64,000 nucleotides of DNA. It comes from DATAES01 sp963802415 (GTDB taxonomy: Bacteria > Actinomycetota > Acidimicrobiia > Acidimicrobiales > JACDCH01). Below, piece by piece: positions 15,361-23,528 of this stretch. Location of the stretch: NCBI GenBank assembly GCA_963802415.1, contig CAWDIH010000001.1, positions 1,054,001 through 1,118,000 on the forward strand. The letters run 5' to 3'. Made by a program: the position numbers and the translations under genes. Each line of letters begins with the position of its first letter. Position 1 is the stretch's first letter. The notes under the pieces were generated by a model that worked only from the letters and a program-made list of their open reading frames with translations, did no database searches and was not told where the DNA came from.

Positions 15361-16866
15361 GTGACGGCTGCGGCGCGCGAGCATCATTCGATGACTGCAC
15401 CCCGACAGTGGTGGCATGCACCGTCGAAGGCGAGTCCGCGTCGTTTGGCGTCCCGCCTGACCTCGAGCCTCGGGCTCACCGGCGCAGCGTCGGTCACAGT
15501 CGATCGCACCTACCTCGACACGTTCGATTGGCGTCTGTTCCGGCGCGGCGATGCACTGGTGGAAGAGAAGTCGCAAGGCGAACAGGGAGTGCTGGTCCTG
15601 CAGAACCGCGCCGGTGAGCGGGCCGAGCTGCAGGTGCCGTCCACGGACCGGCTCCGACAGCCCGTCGAGCTGCCGGTTGCTCTGCAACGCCGGCTGGGTC
15701 CGAAGCTCGCGCCACGAACGCTGCTCGACGTCGGACGCGAGCGTGTCGAGGTGTGGCCGCTCAGGTTGCTCGACGAGGACGACAAGACCGTCGCATACGT
15801 CGACGTAGAGCGCGCACCGAATGTCGTGCGCGTCGCCCTTCGTCCGGTGCGCGGCTACGAAAAGATGGCGGACCATCTGGCCTCGCTGCTCGACAGCCAG
15901 GCCGACCTCGTCAGAGGCACCGACCCGATGGTGGTCGCCGTGCGCGCCAACGGACGGGAGCCGGGGGAGGTGCCCGAGCCGCCTGCCCTCGAGCTCGACG
16001 CGGGAGAAGACGGACGACTCGCGCTGGCCAAGGTGTTCGAGCACCTCCTCGTCACCATGGAGCTCAACGAGGAAGGTGTCCGTCAGCAGCTCGACCCCGA
16101 GCTTCTACACGACTTTCGCGTGGCTACTCGCCGGACGCGGTCGATCGAGCGGCTGGCCCGTCGCCATCTGCCGCCGGAGATGAGCCGCCTGTGGGAGCCG
16201 GAGTGGAAGTGGATCGCGGGCGTGACGGGTCCCCCTCGCGACCTTGACGTGCTGCTGCTGGACCTCCTGCTGGAGCGTCCGACGATCACTGCAACCGCGG
16301 ACGCCGGCGTGGACGAGCTGGCGGGACGTGTGCGCGCACGACGTGGCACCGAACAAGCGAGGTTGCTCGAAGCGCTCGACAGTGATCGCTACGCGACGTT
16401 GAAGCGCGGATGGCGGGCGGGCATCGACGAGCTGCGCGCCAGCCCCGAGGACTCCGGCATCACTGCCGCGCAACTGGCGCGCGAGACGATCAGCGCGGCG
16501 ACCAAGCATCTGATGAAAGCCGCAAAGAAGATCGACAACGACGCACCCGCCGCGGACATCCACATCGCGCGGAAGCGTGCCAAGCGGTTGCGGTACACGG
16601 CCGAGATGCTCGGAGGTGCCCTCCCGGCGAACAAGGTGACGTCCGTCGTCTCGCACATGAAGCGGCTGCAGGACGACCTGGGTCAGTTCCAGGACTCCGA
16701 GGTGCAGCTCCACCTCATCCGTGACCTCCTCGACGACCAGTCGTTGGGCGAGCCGTCGAACCATGCGCTGGCAGCCGGTGAGCTGACGATGCACGACCTC
16801 GTCGAGCGCCAGGAGGAGGCCCGTGGTGATCTGGTCAAGGCACTGCGAGAGTTCGCGCGCTCATGA
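15361..16866 (+). CDS. CYTH-like/CHAD-domain protein
   Basis: 501 residues. The N-terminal ~200 residues have CYTH/triphosphate-tunnel features (TYLDTFDWRLFRRGDALVEE, with charged strands). The C-terminal ~270 residues form a CHAD domain rich in His, Arg and Lys (LLHDFRVATRRTRSIERLARRH, HIARKRAKRLRYTAEML). CYTH domains bind or hydrolyse triphosphates, and CHAD binds polyphosphate granules. The classical CYTH E-x-E-x-K motif is not evident, so hydrolysis is doubtful. The downstream ParA-like (ATGA overlap) and PhoU genes make a polyphosphate-granule positioning or phosphate role attractive. Confidence 0.82.
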   Translation: MTAAAREHHSMTAPRQWWHAPSKASPRRLASRLTSSLGLTGAASVTVDRTYLDTFDWRLFRRGDALVEEKSQGEQGVLVLQNRAGERAELQVPSTDRLRQPVELPVALQRRLGPKLAPRTLLDVGRERVEVWPLRLLDEDDKTVAYVDVERAPNVVRVALRPVRGYEKMADHLASLLDSQADLVRGTDPMVVAVRANGREPGEVPEPPALELDAGEDGRLALAKVFEHLLVTMELNEEGVRQQLDPELLHDFRVATRRTRSIERLARRHLPPEMSRLWEPEWKWIAGVTGPPRDLDVLLLDLLLERPTITATADAGVDELAGRVRARRGTEQARLLEALDSDRYATLKRGWRAGIDELRASPEDSGITAAQLARETISAATKHLMKAAKKIDNDAPAADIHIARKRAKRLRYTAEMLGGALPANKVTSVVSHMKRLQDDLGQFQDSEVQLHLIRDLLDDQSLGEPSNHALAAGELTMHDLVERQEEARGDLVKALREFARS

Positions 16867-17612
16867 AGGTCCTGGCCACGTACAGCATCAAGGGAGGCGT
16901 CGGGAAGACAGCGGCGGCCGTGAACCTCGCGTACCTCGCCGCTCGCGATGGTGAACCTTCGCTGCTGTGGGACCTCGACCCGCAAGGCGCGGCCACCTAC
17001 CTGTTGCGGGTGCGCCCAAAGGTCAAAGGGGGCGCTCGGGCGATCGTTCGGCGGAAGCGACCGGTCGACTCGTCCATCAAGTCCACCGACTTCGCCAACT
17101 TCGATCTCGTGCCCGCGGACCTCTCCTACCGGCACCTCGACCTCGCGCTCGACCGTACGAAGAAGCCAACCGAGCAACTCGCGGACCTCCTCCGGCCGCT
17201 GGCGGACGAGTACAGCTACGTGTTCCTCGACTGCGCACCGAGCATGTCGCTCGTCTCCGAGAGCATCTTCGGCGCAGCCGACGTCCTGCTCGTGCCGACG
17301 ATTCCGACCACGCTGTCGGTGCGGACGCTCGAGCAGCTGGGCGACTTCCTCGACAACGGAGGTCCCAAATCGACGAAGTCCCCGCGGTTGCTCACGTTCT
17401 TCTCGCTGGCCGATCGTCGCAAGCGACTGCATCGGGACGTGATGGAAGCACTCTCGGCGCGACCTGACGTGCTCGAGGCGGCTGTTCCGTCCGCGACCGA
17501 AGTCGAGCAGATGGGCAAGCACCGCGCGCCGGTTGCCGAGTTCGCCCCCTCGAGCCGCGCCACGCGCTGCTACGAGGACCTGTGGTCCGCCATTCGGAAG
17601 GCCACCGAGTGA
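16863..17612 (+). CDS. ParA/MinD-type ATPase
   Basis: 249 residues. The deviant Walker A motif is KGGVGKTAAAVNLA at residues 10-23. Walker A' is in LLWDLDPQGAATYLL and Walker B in YVFLDCAPSMS. These ATPases move or place cargo (chromosome, plasmid, organelles) on DNA or membrane. No parB follows. The gene overlaps the CHAD gene by ATGA and is followed by a phoU-like gene, so the cargo may be polyphosphate granules; that is inference. Confidence 0.85.
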   Translation: MKVLATYSIKGGVGKTAAAVNLAYLAARDGEPSLLWDLDPQGAATYLLRVRPKVKGGARAIVRRKRPVDSSIKSTDFANFDLVPADLSYRHLDLALDRTKKPTEQLADLLRPLADEYSYVFLDCAPSMSLVSESIFGAADVLLVPTIPTTLSVRTLEQLGDFLDNGGPKSTKSPRLLTFFSLADRRKRLHRDVMEALSARPDVLEAAVPSATEVEQMGKHRAPVAEFAPSSRATRCYEDLWSAIRKATE

Positions 17613-17730
17613 GCGCGCGCGATATCCACAGGGTTGCGCCACTGGTTAGGCACAGGCTGAGATCTCTAGGGTCAGAGTGATCTCGAAGCGACCACCGGCG
17701 GGGACAACACCGGGCAACAGAGGGGGCGTC

Positions 17731-18372
17731 GTGCCGCGGATAGCAGTTGCAGACATCGACGAGCACGTCCTCCGATTGTTCGACATGGTCGCCGCAGGAC
17801 TCACGGCCGCCACCACTGCGTTTCTCGACGGCGACCGCGCCATGGCACGCGCGCTCATCGCCGGCGACCAGTCGATCGATTCGCTGCAGGACGTCACGGA
17901 GGAGCTGCTGTACGCCGAGCTGAATCGCGCGCTCGGTCACAAGGACGGCGAGATGCGTTCGCTCGTGGCCGCGCTCCAGATCGTGCCCGAGCTCGAGCGC
18001 AGCGGCGATCTGGTCGAGCACATCGCGCTGCGGACCCAACAGGGCCTCGCGGCCGAGATCTCGCCCCTCGCCCGCGCCCTGATCGGTCAGATGGGCCGCA
18101 TCGGCGCCGAGATGTGGCGCGCTGCGGCGGCGGCGTACGCGGACCGTGACGGCACGGCCGCCGACGCGCTCCGCCAGCGAGACGACGAGCTCGACGATCT
18201 GCACGTGCAGCTGTCGGTGGAGCTGGCGGCGAGCGGCACGTCCGTCCCGGTGGCCATCGAGATGGGTCTCGTCGCTCGTTTCTACGAGCGCCTCGGCGAC
18301 CACGCCGTCAACGTCGCCCGCCGGGTTAGCCGTCTCATCACGTCCCTCGACATGGCGAATCAGCCCAGCTGA
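17731..18372 (+). CDS. PhoU-like phosphate-signalling protein (first of three in the window)
   Basis: 213 residues, all-helical, with two PhoU repeats. Each has the E-R-x-G-D signature: IVPELERSGDLVEHIA and ARFYERLGDHAVNVARRV. PhoU binds metal clusters through these acidic motifs and links the Pst transporter to its histidine kinase. I chose GTG 17731, just after AGAGGGGG; the open frame reaches back to 17677. Placed 118 bases after the ParA gene, it may belong to the CHAD-ParA transcription unit. Confidence 0.82.
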   Translation: MPRIAVADIDEHVLRLFDMVAAGLTAATTAFLDGDRAMARALIAGDQSIDSLQDVTEELLYAELNRALGHKDGEMRSLVAALQIVPELERSGDLVEHIALRTQQGLAAEISPLARALIGQMGRIGAEMWRAAAAAYADRDGTAADALRQRDDELDDLHVQLSVELAASGTSVPVAIEMGLVARFYERLGDHAVNVARRVSRLITSLDMANQPS

Positions 18373-18457
18373 GGCGGGCCGCCCGCGGGGGCGTCGCACG
18401 TGCAACGGCATGTCGTTTTGACACGTGGATGCACGTGCGATCCGAAGGCGTCGGGGA

Positions 18458-19238
18458 CTAGCTCGACCAGATGTCGTCGTCGCGGAGGACGGCGTCGGCG
18501 CCGCCGTCCACGAACAGCACCTGACCGGTGACCTTCGTGTTGTCCGGACCGGTCAGCCAGTCGAGCACCGCGGCGATCTCTTCCGGCGCCGCGTAGCCAC
18601 CGAGCGGCATGGGCACCGAGTCGTCGACGATGTCGCGCCACGTGGGATCGTCCAGCAGGGGCGCCGTCATCGGTGTCGTCACGACACCGGGCGCGACGGC
18701 GTTGAGAGGGATGCCCGCACCGGCCCATGGCTCCGTGGGCGCGGTGCGCCGGACCCGAGCGCGCCAGCGCCCGCTTCGTCGACGGATACACGAACACTCC
18801 CTTTCCATCGGCCGCGGCGCGGGCGGCATCCTCGTCGTCGCGCAGACAGGCGTCGACGATGTCGTCGTCGATGGACTGCAGGAGGGCAATGGACGAGATC
18901 GCCGCGGCGCGTGGCTGCTCGCTCTGCGCGAGGAACGGCCGCAGGCCGTGCAACGTCGAGACCGACCCGAAGAAGTTGATGCTGACAGTCATGGGATCGC
19001 CGGACGAGACGCCGGCGCAAGCGATGACGCCGTCGATGCGTCCACCGGTTGCGGCGTCCACCTCGTCGACGAGAGTCTCGCGTCCCGTCTTCGTCGCGAG
19101 GTCCGCGATCACGTCGGCGTCACGGAGGTCGACGCCGATGACGCGATTCCCGCCGTGGACCAGCCGTGCCGCCGTCGCAGCGCCGATGCCCGATGCGCTG
19201 CCGGTGACGACGTAGGTCCGCTCGCTCATGCTCGTCAT
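18458..19238 (-). pseudogene. Short-chain dehydrogenase (3-alpha-HSD-like), frameshifted
   Basis: N-terminal NAD-binding motif VVTGSASGIGAATAARL, IGVDLRDADVIADL and the catalytic SSIALLQS…YPSTKRAL (Ser, Tyr-x-x-x-Lys) read in one frame from ATG 19238 or 19229. Near 18752-18766 the conserved sequence moves to another frame (VRRTAPTEPWAGAGIPLNAVAPG…VTGQVLFVDGGADAVLR) and ends at 18458. The pattern of motifs and spacing follows 3-alpha-hydroxysteroid dehydrogenases such as HsdA. All catalytic residues precede the break. Probably one base missing in a GC-rich stretch. Confidence 0.78.
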
Positions 19239-19289
19239 TCTGTGGCCTCGAGTTCCGCATGGCTCGTTCTGACGCCACAACGAAGCTGG

Positions 19290-19889
19290 TCAGTGGATGA
19301 TCGCCGCGACGAGGCCGCCGAGCAGCAGTCCTGCTCCGAGACCGGCGGTCGCGTCCAAGGGGTTGTGCGCGCCGACGTAGACGCGCCCGAGCATGACGAG
19401 CGCGGTGAGGAGGAACGGAACCCACCGAAGACCGACCGGGAGCAGCGGGTCGACGACGCAGCTGATGGCGGCGACGAGGATCACATGGCCGGACGGGAAG
19501 CTCGGGCCAGCGGGAGGGACGTCCTCACCGCGTAGCACCGCATCGGTCTCGCTCGTGCCCGGTCGCACCCGGGCTTCGAGCTTCGAGTGCAACTGCTTGC
19601 GCACCAGGCGCTCCACGACGAGCTTCAACGCCGCAGCGAGCACGACGCCCACAGCCACCGACAGGTCGCCGGCCGCGAGCGCGATCGCCAACCCGAGCGT
19701 GGTGCCGACGACGAGGTTGCCGAGTTGCATCGGCAACCAGAGGACTGGAAGCAGCCAGTGCGGCAGCCCGTTGACGGCGTGGAACACGCGCTGCTCCCAT
19801 TCCGGTATCTCGGGCCGCACCGCGACTGCGATCGAGCCGGAGAGGATGGCCAACCCGCCACCGGCGACGGCCAGCCAGGCGAGACTCAC
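19290..19889 (-). CDS. PAP2-family membrane phosphatase
   Basis: 199 residues, five or six membrane helices. Phosphatase motifs: a basic KLEARVRPG region (motif 1-like), PSFPSGHVILVAA (motif 2) and GRVYVGAHNPLDATAG (motif 3). Starts at GTG 19889. It lies 18 bases after the membrane kinase gene on the same strand, so the two probably form one transcript for lipid-linked glycan or phospholipid metabolism. Confidence 0.82.
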   Translation of the reverse strand: MSLAWLAVAGGGLAILSGSIAVAVRPEIPEWEQRVFHAVNGLPHWLLPVLWLPMQLGNLVVGTTLGLAIALAAGDLSVAVGVVLAAALKLVVERLVRKQLHSKLEARVRPGTSETDAVLRGEDVPPAGPSFPSGHVILVAAISCVVDPLLPVGLRWVPFLLTALVMLGRVYVGAHNPLDATAGLGAGLLLGGLVAAIIH

Positions 19890-19907
19890 CGGTTCACGTT
19901 GACCGGC

Positions 19908-21317
19908 TCATGCCGGGGCGAGTCGTCGGCGCAGGTCGTCGAGCAGGCCGGGCTTCTCCTTGAGGGCGGTGCGGGTGGCGCCGCTCAACGCCCACGGCTG
20001 CAGTCGCTTTGTCGCGAACGCCAGCGTGTCGGGATCGACGACGGCCTCGGCGTGCGCGGTCGCGCGCGCCGGCCCGACGACGACGCTCGAGGACGCGACG
20101 AGCTCGGCGACGTCGTTGGCGAGCAACAGGTCGGACGCAGCGAGCTCGCTGAAACCGAAGTCGATCATCCAGACCACCCCGTCGCTGGCGAGGAAGATGT
20201 TTGCGAGCCGAAGGTCGCGATGCGCGATGCGGTGCTTGTGCAGCGCCGCGATCTGCTTCCAGATCGCGGTCAGCACGTCGTCGGTGACCGCACTCGGTTC
20301 GAGTCCGTCGATGGACTTACCGTCGACTGCTTCATACGCGAGCACCATGGCGTTCGGCTCTGCGGTCGCGACTGCCCGCAAGCGCGGCGTGCGAATGCCG
20401 ACGTCGTGCGCCGCGAGCGCGAGGAACGCCTCATGTTCGACCGCGCGCCGTAACGACGAGAACGGACGCTCGTCGCCGAGGTTGCGCCGCTGCACGTACC
20501 GGAACAGACGGAACAGCAGGTCGGCGCTGCGCTCGTCCTGTCCGAGCGCCTTGACGAAGTAGCGCGATCCGTCGTCGCCGACGCCGAAGTAGGGCGTGGA
20601 GCCTCGGGCATCGACGTTCGCCGGCTCGAGAGTCGCCATCGGCAGGCCGTTAAGGTCGAGGCCTTCGGCGATGGCGTCCGCTGTCGGCCGCCTCGTCGGG
20701 GCCCCGAGCAGGACGAGGACCGCCGCGCCGGCAACCCATCCGAGCAGCACGGCCTGGAGTGAGTCGAAGCTGAGCGGCGACGACACGAAGCGGGTGAACG
20801 CGAGACCGAAGACCAGGACCCACGCCCACCGTCTCCATCCGCGGCTCAACCACGGCGCCGCCGCGGTCACGACTGCGGTCGTGACGCCGACGCCCACGAC
20901 GGACGGGAACCGTGGGTCGGTTACCGGGCCGAGTCCGGTACTCAGCTTCGTGACCAAGTCACCGTCGGCGACGTCGACGATCCCGTCGAGCAGCAGGACA
21001 AGAACGGCGCCGAGCGCCCCAGCCGCGACCACGGTGCCGAGCATCCGCCAACCGTTCCGAAGGAGGGTGAGCGCCAACCCGAAGACCAAGAACGCGACGG
21101 CGATGATCCGTCCTGCGACTGCGAGCGCGTTGACGATCCACCTGGGGATGGCCAGGAAACCCCGGAGGAGGTCTGATGCGAACGTCACGAGCGCGTTGCC
21201 GAACAGCCACTCGACGAGTAGCAAGGCGAGCACCAGCACGACACCCACTACGAGGCGAAGCACGTCCGACGGTGACCGCGTGACGATCTCGTTCGCCGCC
21301 GCGCTGTCCTGACCCAT
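19908..21317 (-). CDS. Membrane protein with a C-terminal kinase-like domain
   Basis: 469 residues. Residues ~20-215 are membrane helices. From ~235 a protein-kinase-like (RIO/WaaP-like) domain follows: DDGSRYFVKALG with the ATP-binding Lys, the catalytic loop IAHRDLRLANIFL, and MIDFGFSEL in place of the DFG motif. In other actinobacteria this arrangement is continued by a lysylphosphatidylglycerol-synthase-type membrane domain. Here the protein ends after the kinase, and a stand-alone protein of that membrane type is encoded at 55596. Substrate unknown; likely a lipid or an envelope glycan. Confidence 0.75.
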   Translation of the reverse strand: MGQDSAAANEIVTRSPSDVLRLVVGVVLVLALLLVEWLFGNALVTFASDLLRGFLAIPRWIVNALAVAGRIIAVAFLVFGLALTLLRNGWRMLGTVVAAGALGAVLVLLLDGIVDVADGDLVTKLSTGLGPVTDPRFPSVVGVGVTTAVVTAAAPWLSRGWRRWAWVLVFGLAFTRFVSSPLSFDSLQAVLLGWVAGAAVLVLLGAPTRRPTADAIAEGLDLNGLPMATLEPANVDARGSTPYFGVGDDGSRYFVKALGQDERSADLLFRLFRYVQRRNLGDERPFSSLRRAVEHEAFLALAAHDVGIRTPRLRAVATAEPNAMVLAYEAVDGKSIDGLEPSAVTDDVLTAIWKQIAALHKHRIAHRDLRLANIFLASDGVVWMIDFGFSELAASDLLLANDVAELVASSSVVVGPARATAHAEAVVDPDTLAFATKRLQPWALSGATRTALKEKPGLLDDLRRRLAPA

Positions 21318-21365
21318 CTCTCCTCCCGGTCTCGGTCCGAGCGTAGGTCGCGCACGCGCGCGACA

Positions 21366-21413
21366 ACGCCCGGGCGTCTCGCTACCTGTGCGGTGGTCAG
21401 ACGCCCGGGCGTC
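21366..21413. terminator. Long GC-rich inverted repeat downstream of the GlsB gene
   Basis: ACGCCCGGGCGTC (21366-21378) pairs with GACGCCCGGGCGT (21400-21412) across a 21-base loop; each arm is itself nearly palindromic. It sits between the stop at 21432 and the start at 21317 of two minus-strand genes and would end the upstream transcript. Confidence 0.5.
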
Positions 21414-21431
21414 GCAAGCAGGGAGAGCGGG

Positions 21432-21719
21432 TCAGCGCGTGCCTATGCGGCTGCGGCGACCGCCCGTTGTCGCGCGCCACAGCAACAGCACGAGTATGGC
21501 GCCGATGATGGAGCCGACGATCCCCGACGCCTGGAAGGCGCCTTCGTCGAAGTCCGCACCGAAGATGGCCCAGCCCAAGAAGCCGCCGACGAAGCTTCCG
21601 ACGATTCCCACCAGCAGGGTTTGACCGATGGTCATCGCATCACGGCCGGGAACGAGGGCCCGCGCCACGAATCCGGCGATGAGTCCGATGATGAGCATGT
21701 ACAGGATGAAGCCAAGCAT
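21432..21719 (-). CDS. GlsB/YeaQ/YmgE-family membrane protein
   Basis: 95 residues with three hydrophobic segments and the Gly-rich pattern of the transglycosylase-associated family (IIGLIAGFVARALVPGRD, LVGIVGSFVGGFLGWAIFG, SGIVGSIIGAILVLLLW). Such proteins are induced by stress; the molecular role is unclear. Start ATG 21719 is placed at the beginning of the first membrane helix. It follows the histidine phosphatase gene by 41 bases on the same strand. Confidence 0.85.
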   Translation of the reverse strand: MLGFILYMLIIGLIAGFVARALVPGRDAMTIGQTLLVGIVGSFVGGFLGWAIFGADFDEGAFQASGIVGSIIGAILVLLLWRATTGGRRSRIGTR

Positions 21720-21760
21720 GCCGTAGGAGTTCCCGGCGTCCAGCGCAGTCAGACCTGCGA

Positions 21761-22456
21761 TCAGGTCATCGGTTCGGGTGCCGTCGTGAATGCCGCGTGT
21801 AGGTGGGTGGTGTCGTTGTAGCGGCGAACGAGCCAACGACCTTCGTGCACCACGAGATGCGAGATCGACGCGTTGTCGGATATGAACGAGAACCGCCGTG
21901 CACCCGTCGCGTGCGAGAGCAGTTGCGCGATGACCGCACCGTGCGTGAACACGACCACGAACTCGTCCACGTGTCGCGCAGCGATGCGTTCGACCGCCCC
22001 GACGATGCGCGCAGTGAACGCTTCACTCGACTCCGCACCCGGAATGACGTCCCACCGTTGCTCGGTCATCATCTGGATCGCGATCGGGTGTCCCTCGGCC
22101 ACGTGCTTGCGGAACATGCCGCCTTCCCACTCGCCGAGCAACACCTCGCGGAGATCGGGCTCGACGATCGGTTCGATCCCGAGGCGCGTCGCGAGCGGCG
22201 CGGCCGTCTGGACCGTGCGCTGCAGGGACGTGACGTAGATCGCCGCGATGTTCTCGCCGGCGAGCCGCTCGGCGACCCGCTCTGCCTGGTGGTGGCCGAT
22301 CGAATCGAGGGGCGGGTCACCGTGGCCGTCGACCAGTGCGAACTCGCCGCCGACCCGGTACGGGGCCGATGCGCCGTGGCGCACGAGCAGCAGTTGCGAT
22401 GCACCGGGAGGCGGCATGAACGGCCGCTGCGTGTATTCGGTCGCATCGTCCGGCAC
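21761..22456 (-). CDS. Histidine phosphatase (phosphoglycerate-mutase-like)
   Basis: 231 residues. The catalytic LLLVRHG motif is near residue 25, the second Arg/Glu are in TSLQRTVQTA and EWEGG, and the second His is in VVFTHGAVIAQLL. Enzymes of this superfamily remove phosphate from small molecules or proteins; the substrate cannot be read. GTG 22456 is preferred because the preceding PDDATEY region looks conserved; ATG 22417 is a shorter option. Only 31 bases separate it from the divergent MazG gene, so the promoters must overlap. Confidence 0.8.
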   Translation of the reverse strand: MPDDATEYTQRPFMPPPGASQLLLVRHGASAPYRVGGEFALVDGHGDPPLDSIGHHQAERVAERLAGENIAAIYVTSLQRTVQTAAPLATRLGIEPIVEPDLREVLLGEWEGGMFRKHVAEGHPIAIQMMTEQRWDVIPGAESSEAFTARIVGAVERIAARHVDEFVVVFTHGAVIAQLLSHATGARRFSFISDNASISHLVVHEGRWLVRRYNDTTHLHAAFTTAPEPMT

Positions 22457-22487
22457 GACCGGTGAGCGTACGGGACACAATCCGTGT

Positions 22488-22769
22488 GTGGATCTGCGCG
22501 AGTTGCAGCAGTTGATGGTCGACACCTACGGCGAACGCGATCGCGCTCGGGGCGTCCCGTCGACCGTCGCGTGGCTCACCGAGGAGCTCGGCGAGCTGGC
22601 CCAGGCCGTTCGCAAGGGTGATCGGGAAACGCAGCTTCACGAGCTCGGCGACGTCCTCGCCTGGCTCGCATCACTCGCCGAGCAACTCGGCCTCTCCCTC
22701 GACGACGCCGCGTCCCGCTACAAGAACGGCTGCCCCCGCTGCGGCCTCGTCCCGTGCCAATGCGCGTGA
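22488..22769 (+). CDS. MazG-like nucleotide pyrophosphohydrolase with Cys-rich tail
   Basis: 93 residues. The MazG helical motifs are present: WLTEELGELAQAV and HELGDVLAWLASLAEQL, providing the E-E-x-x-E and E-x-x-D metal ligands. The protein should cleave NTPs or non-canonical nucleotides to NMP and pyrophosphate. The C-terminus ends in CPRCGLVPCQCA, a possible zinc site not part of the core fold. GTG 22488 is the first start after the divergent gene's start region. Confidence 0.8.
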   Translation: MDLRELQQLMVDTYGERDRARGVPSTVAWLTEELGELAQAVRKGDRETQLHELGDVLAWLASLAEQLGLSLDDAASRYKNGCPRCGLVPCQCA

Positions 22770-22820
22770 ACTCCGGGGAGAAACGGGCGCTCCAGCGCCC
22801 GTTTCCATCCAACATTCGAG

Positions 22821-23528
22821 TCAGGCGCGGGTCAGTTCGTACTTGTAGCCGAGACCGCGGATGGTGACGATTCGGGCGGGCTTCGACGGCTCGGGCTCGA
22901 CCTTGGCGCGCAGCCGCTTGATGTGCACGTCGAGCGTCTTGGTGTCGCCGACGTAGTCGGCGCCCCATACGCGATCGATGAGCGTGTCACGGGTGAGCAC
23001 GCGGCCGGCGTTCTGCAGCAGCAGCTCGAGCAGCTCGAACTCCTTCAAGGGCAGGGACACCGACTCGCCTCGGATGAGCACCTCGTGCCGTTGCGGGTCG
23101 AGGAGCACGTCGCCCACCTCGAGCGCCTCGCCCGACACCTCGGCCGCCTCCTCCATCGGCGTGCGCCGCAGCACCGCGCGGATCCGGGCGATGAGCTCAC
23201 GCAATCGGTACGGCTTCGTGACGTAGTCGTCGGCGCCGACTTCGAGCCCGACAACGGTGTCGAGCTCGGATCCCTTCGCGGTCACCATGATCACCGGCAC
23301 CTTGCTCTTCGACCGCAGCTCCCGGCACACGTCGATTCCGGAAAGCTTCGGCAGCATCACGTCGAGCAGCACGAGGTCGGGTCGCACCGCGTCGAACAGC
23401 GGCAGCGCCTCGGCACCGTCGCGGGCGACGTGCACGCGGAAGCCTTCGCGCTTCAGTCCGACGCTCAGGGCGTCGACGAAGGAGTCCTCGTCTTCGACGA
23501 CCAGGATGGTCGCGTTCGGCGAAGTCAT
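22821..23528 (-). CDS. Phosphate response regulator, OmpR/PhoB family (RegX3/PhoP-like)
   Basis: 235 residues. Receiver domain: acidic pocket VVEDEDS, phosphoacceptor Asp56 in LVLLDVMLP, Thr in VMVTAKG-like VIMVTAKGS, and Lys in DDYVTKPY. The winged-helix output domain follows from about residue 135 (EFELLELLLQNAGRVLTRDTLIDRVWG, TLDVHIKRLRAKVE, IRGLGYKYEL). It overlaps the kinase gene by ATGA. The chain pstSCAB-phoU-kinase-regulator shows this is the phosphate-starvation regulator, and it is the expected ligand of the Pho box at 29395. Confidence 0.92.
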   Translation of the reverse strand: MTSPNATILVVEDEDSFVDALSVGLKREGFRVHVARDGAEALPLFDAVRPDLVLLDVMLPKLSGIDVCRELRSKSKVPVIMVTAKGSELDTVVGLEVGADDYVTKPYRLRELIARIRAVLRRTPMEEAAEVSGEALEVGDVLLDPQRHEVLIRGESVSLPLKEFELLELLLQNAGRVLTRDTLIDRVWGADYVGDTKTLDVHIKRLRAKVEPEPSKPARIVTIRGLGYKYELTRA

